A DNA stretch of 64,000 nucleotides from positions 14,156,013-14,220,012 of the forward strand of contig NC_064758.1 of NCBI RefSeq assembly GCF_011397635.1. The letters are read 5' to 3'. The translations under genes and the position numbers were made by a program. Below are positions 62,130 to 64,000 of the stretch, piece by piece (the first letter of the stretch is position 1; each line of letters opens with the position of its first letter). The notes under the pieces are model-generated. The model was not told where the DNA came from. It did no database searches and worked only from the letters and a program-made list of their open reading frames with translations. The DNA is from Epinephelus fuscoguttatus. Lineage: Eukaryota > Chordata > Actinopteri > Perciformes > Serranidae.

Positions 62130-64000
62130 ACAGGAGCCAAGGTTTCATTTCGGTTTATTCAGTTACACTGTCCAATCACAAAGGTTTATCTGTACATTCA
62201 TTAAACCTTCTGGACATGCACGTCTTTACGTGTGAGTGTACAGTATGTTATAATTGATTAGTGCTCTATTTACAATTCAATAAAACTGCTAAACATCATA
62301 CAAATATTACATGCAGTATACATTTATAAACAAAAATCAAAAAGCGCTTTTTCACAATGCATTACTTAGAAGATGTCATCCATCATTGGCCAGCAATGCC
62401 CCACATTCAAAACACTGCTCAAGACTTTTTCTTTATATACACTTCATAGGCCACAAATCTATGCAATTTATTCTTTACTGATAATCCAACAGACATTTCA
62501 AGTAAGTCCAACTATTGCAAGTGTACTCTCCCTGGTCAAAAAGTCCTTAGGCAACCCATTGGGTGGGGACGATTCTTACTACACAGCCAAGTGATCCTAT
62601 TTTGGAACCCACTGAATTATTAAAGGACTTTTATATAAAACCTTTTCCAACATGTAATATCACTTTGCAGCCTCGTCTGTGTGCGCAAAATAACTTCATA
62701 ATGCTGTATTGAACTAAAAAAGACAAACGGGATTTAAAAAATACTGAATTAGATAAAACAGCAGCAATAAAAAAAAACAAAAAAACAGACGGTGAGTGTT
62801 AAGGTTTTGGATGTGACATACCTTTTTCACCTGAGATTAGATTTCTTTGTCAAAGAGCAGAAGATAAATGAGACCGAGTGGCACTTAGAAAGGCTTAAAG
62901 CACTGATACTGATTAATGCTGATGTGAAAGTAATACAGTGTGACGGAAAAAGACATTTCAAACAAACATACATAAGTGACATGTGATAGGGCTGGGTATC
63001 ATTTGAAGGTTTTTATACTGGTGCCTTTTAAATATCAGAGTTTTGGAAAATATACCATGACGGTATTTTTGAGTGTAAAATATTTTGCAGAATATAATCA
63101 CATTTAAGAGAAAACATTCAATACAGACACCATTATGTCTGTACTTACAAACTATTAAGGATGGATACCCAGACTTATACATAGCACATTTTTTGCCTTG
63201 AACCACAACATAAATCTAAGATGATTGTTTAAGCTTTTCAACGCAGTCAGCCAAATTATACAGTGTAAGGCAGCCCCAAAAAGGAACTAATAGTGCTTCA
63301 TTTAGTTTAAACGAATTGGCCATTTCGTCCAGTTCAGTTGAGGTTGTCAAAAAGGCAACATTGTCATTGCGAAAGTAATATCACGCTGATCTCAGCCTTG
63401 TAATGGGAGCACTTACACACTGTCATTGACTGAGCAGCAGTAGTCTGATCAGTCTTAATGTTAAGAGCAGATTGTAATACATGCACTATCATCTACTGAC
63501 TGTAATTTGTAGGGAAACTAGAAAGGGTTTAGGGTCTTATCATTCTTTTTCCTTCTCCAAGTAAAGCTTTAATATTATTAAATATTAATTAATATTACTT
63601 AAAAGCATTAATCTGATAAAAGCAGATGCTACACTTGCTCTAAGTTGAAAGGCTATTTAATTTCTAGCCTTATTTTTAAACTTCATTCTATGAACCTCCA
63701 ACATGGTCTTAAAAGACTAGTGCAGAAAGAGATGTTCTAAATTAGTGGGGTGGCCAGATCTTAGTATGCCATCAACCACTGGTGCAAAATCAAAATGGCA
63801 AGCTAAGACGACTTGTAGCTCTCATTCAGTAACGGATTCTTCACACAGACTGTAATTCTTACTCGATACTTGCCCACACTAAGGGGGACGCACACGTCTG
63901 CAGATGCAAACACAGATATTAATACCGACACAAAATGTCCCCACTCAGCTGAATAATTTACTAACAATTGTTCCCATTTTCTCTACAATGGAAATAGAAA
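62130..64000 (-). other. Probable 3' UTR end of an unidentified gene entering from the right edge
   Basis: The minus-strand text is AT-rich and stop-dense, has UTR-like words (TGTAAATA, TTTGTATGATG) and ends with AATAAA at 62154-62159. No coding exon is within the window. A fragment near 62990-63180 (gggctgggtatc ... gatacccag) may be an inserted MITE. Confidence 0.35.
62154..62159 (-). terminator. Putative AATAAA polyadenylation signal
   Basis: AATAAA on the minus strand, at the low-coordinate end of the UTR-like stretch. Cleavage would fall about 15-30 nt further on, near 62130. Such hexamers are frequent by chance, so the support is contextual. Confidence 0.35.

Overview
The window is vertebrate nuclear DNA, almost certainly from a teleost fish. 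The genes are split into short exons with GT-AG introns. The proteins match vertebrate families exon by exon. Introns and spacers are full of fish-type repeats: hAT-like MITEs with 8-bp target duplications, a tRNA-headed SINE, CA microsatellites and other dispersed families. The species cannot be named from the sequence.

Layout. (1) 1-8916, minus strand: most of a RhoGEF of the ephexin subfamily, best matched to ARHGEF19 (WGEF). Eleven coding exons with consistent phases give about 810 codons, from the start codon to the middle of the PH domain. The rest of PH and the SH3 domain lie off the left edge. (2) 8917-35282: about 26 kb with no convincing coding exon. It holds MITEs, microsatellites, dispersed repeats, a striking 33-bp-arm palindrome and a few isolated splice-like sites. 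(3) 35283-54982, minus strand: an apparently complete anoctamin, best matched to ANO7 (NGEP). It has 22 coding exons, 2736 nt and 911 residues, and every exon phase joins in frame. One intron has a GC donor. (4) 54983-62140: probable 5' flank or untranslated exons of ano7 plus repeats. (5) 62140-64000: an AT-rich stretch that on the minus strand looks like the 3' UTR end of another gene lying beyond the right edge.

The two genes are not an operon and no shared pathway is implied. ARHGEF19 is a Rho-family exchange factor. ANO7 is a membrane protein of the TMEM16 channel/scramblase family, and the acidic and asparagine residues that bind calcium in that family are all present here. The neighbourhood itself is informative. 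As I remember the human map, ARHGEF19 at 1p36 sits beside an ANO7-like pseudogene, while functional ANO7 is at 2q37, the arm that also carries NGEF, a paralogue of ARHGEF19. I found no previously undescribed biological system. The points most worth a second look are the linkage, the GC-AG intron, the snap-back duplication, and several precisely bounded mobile elements.
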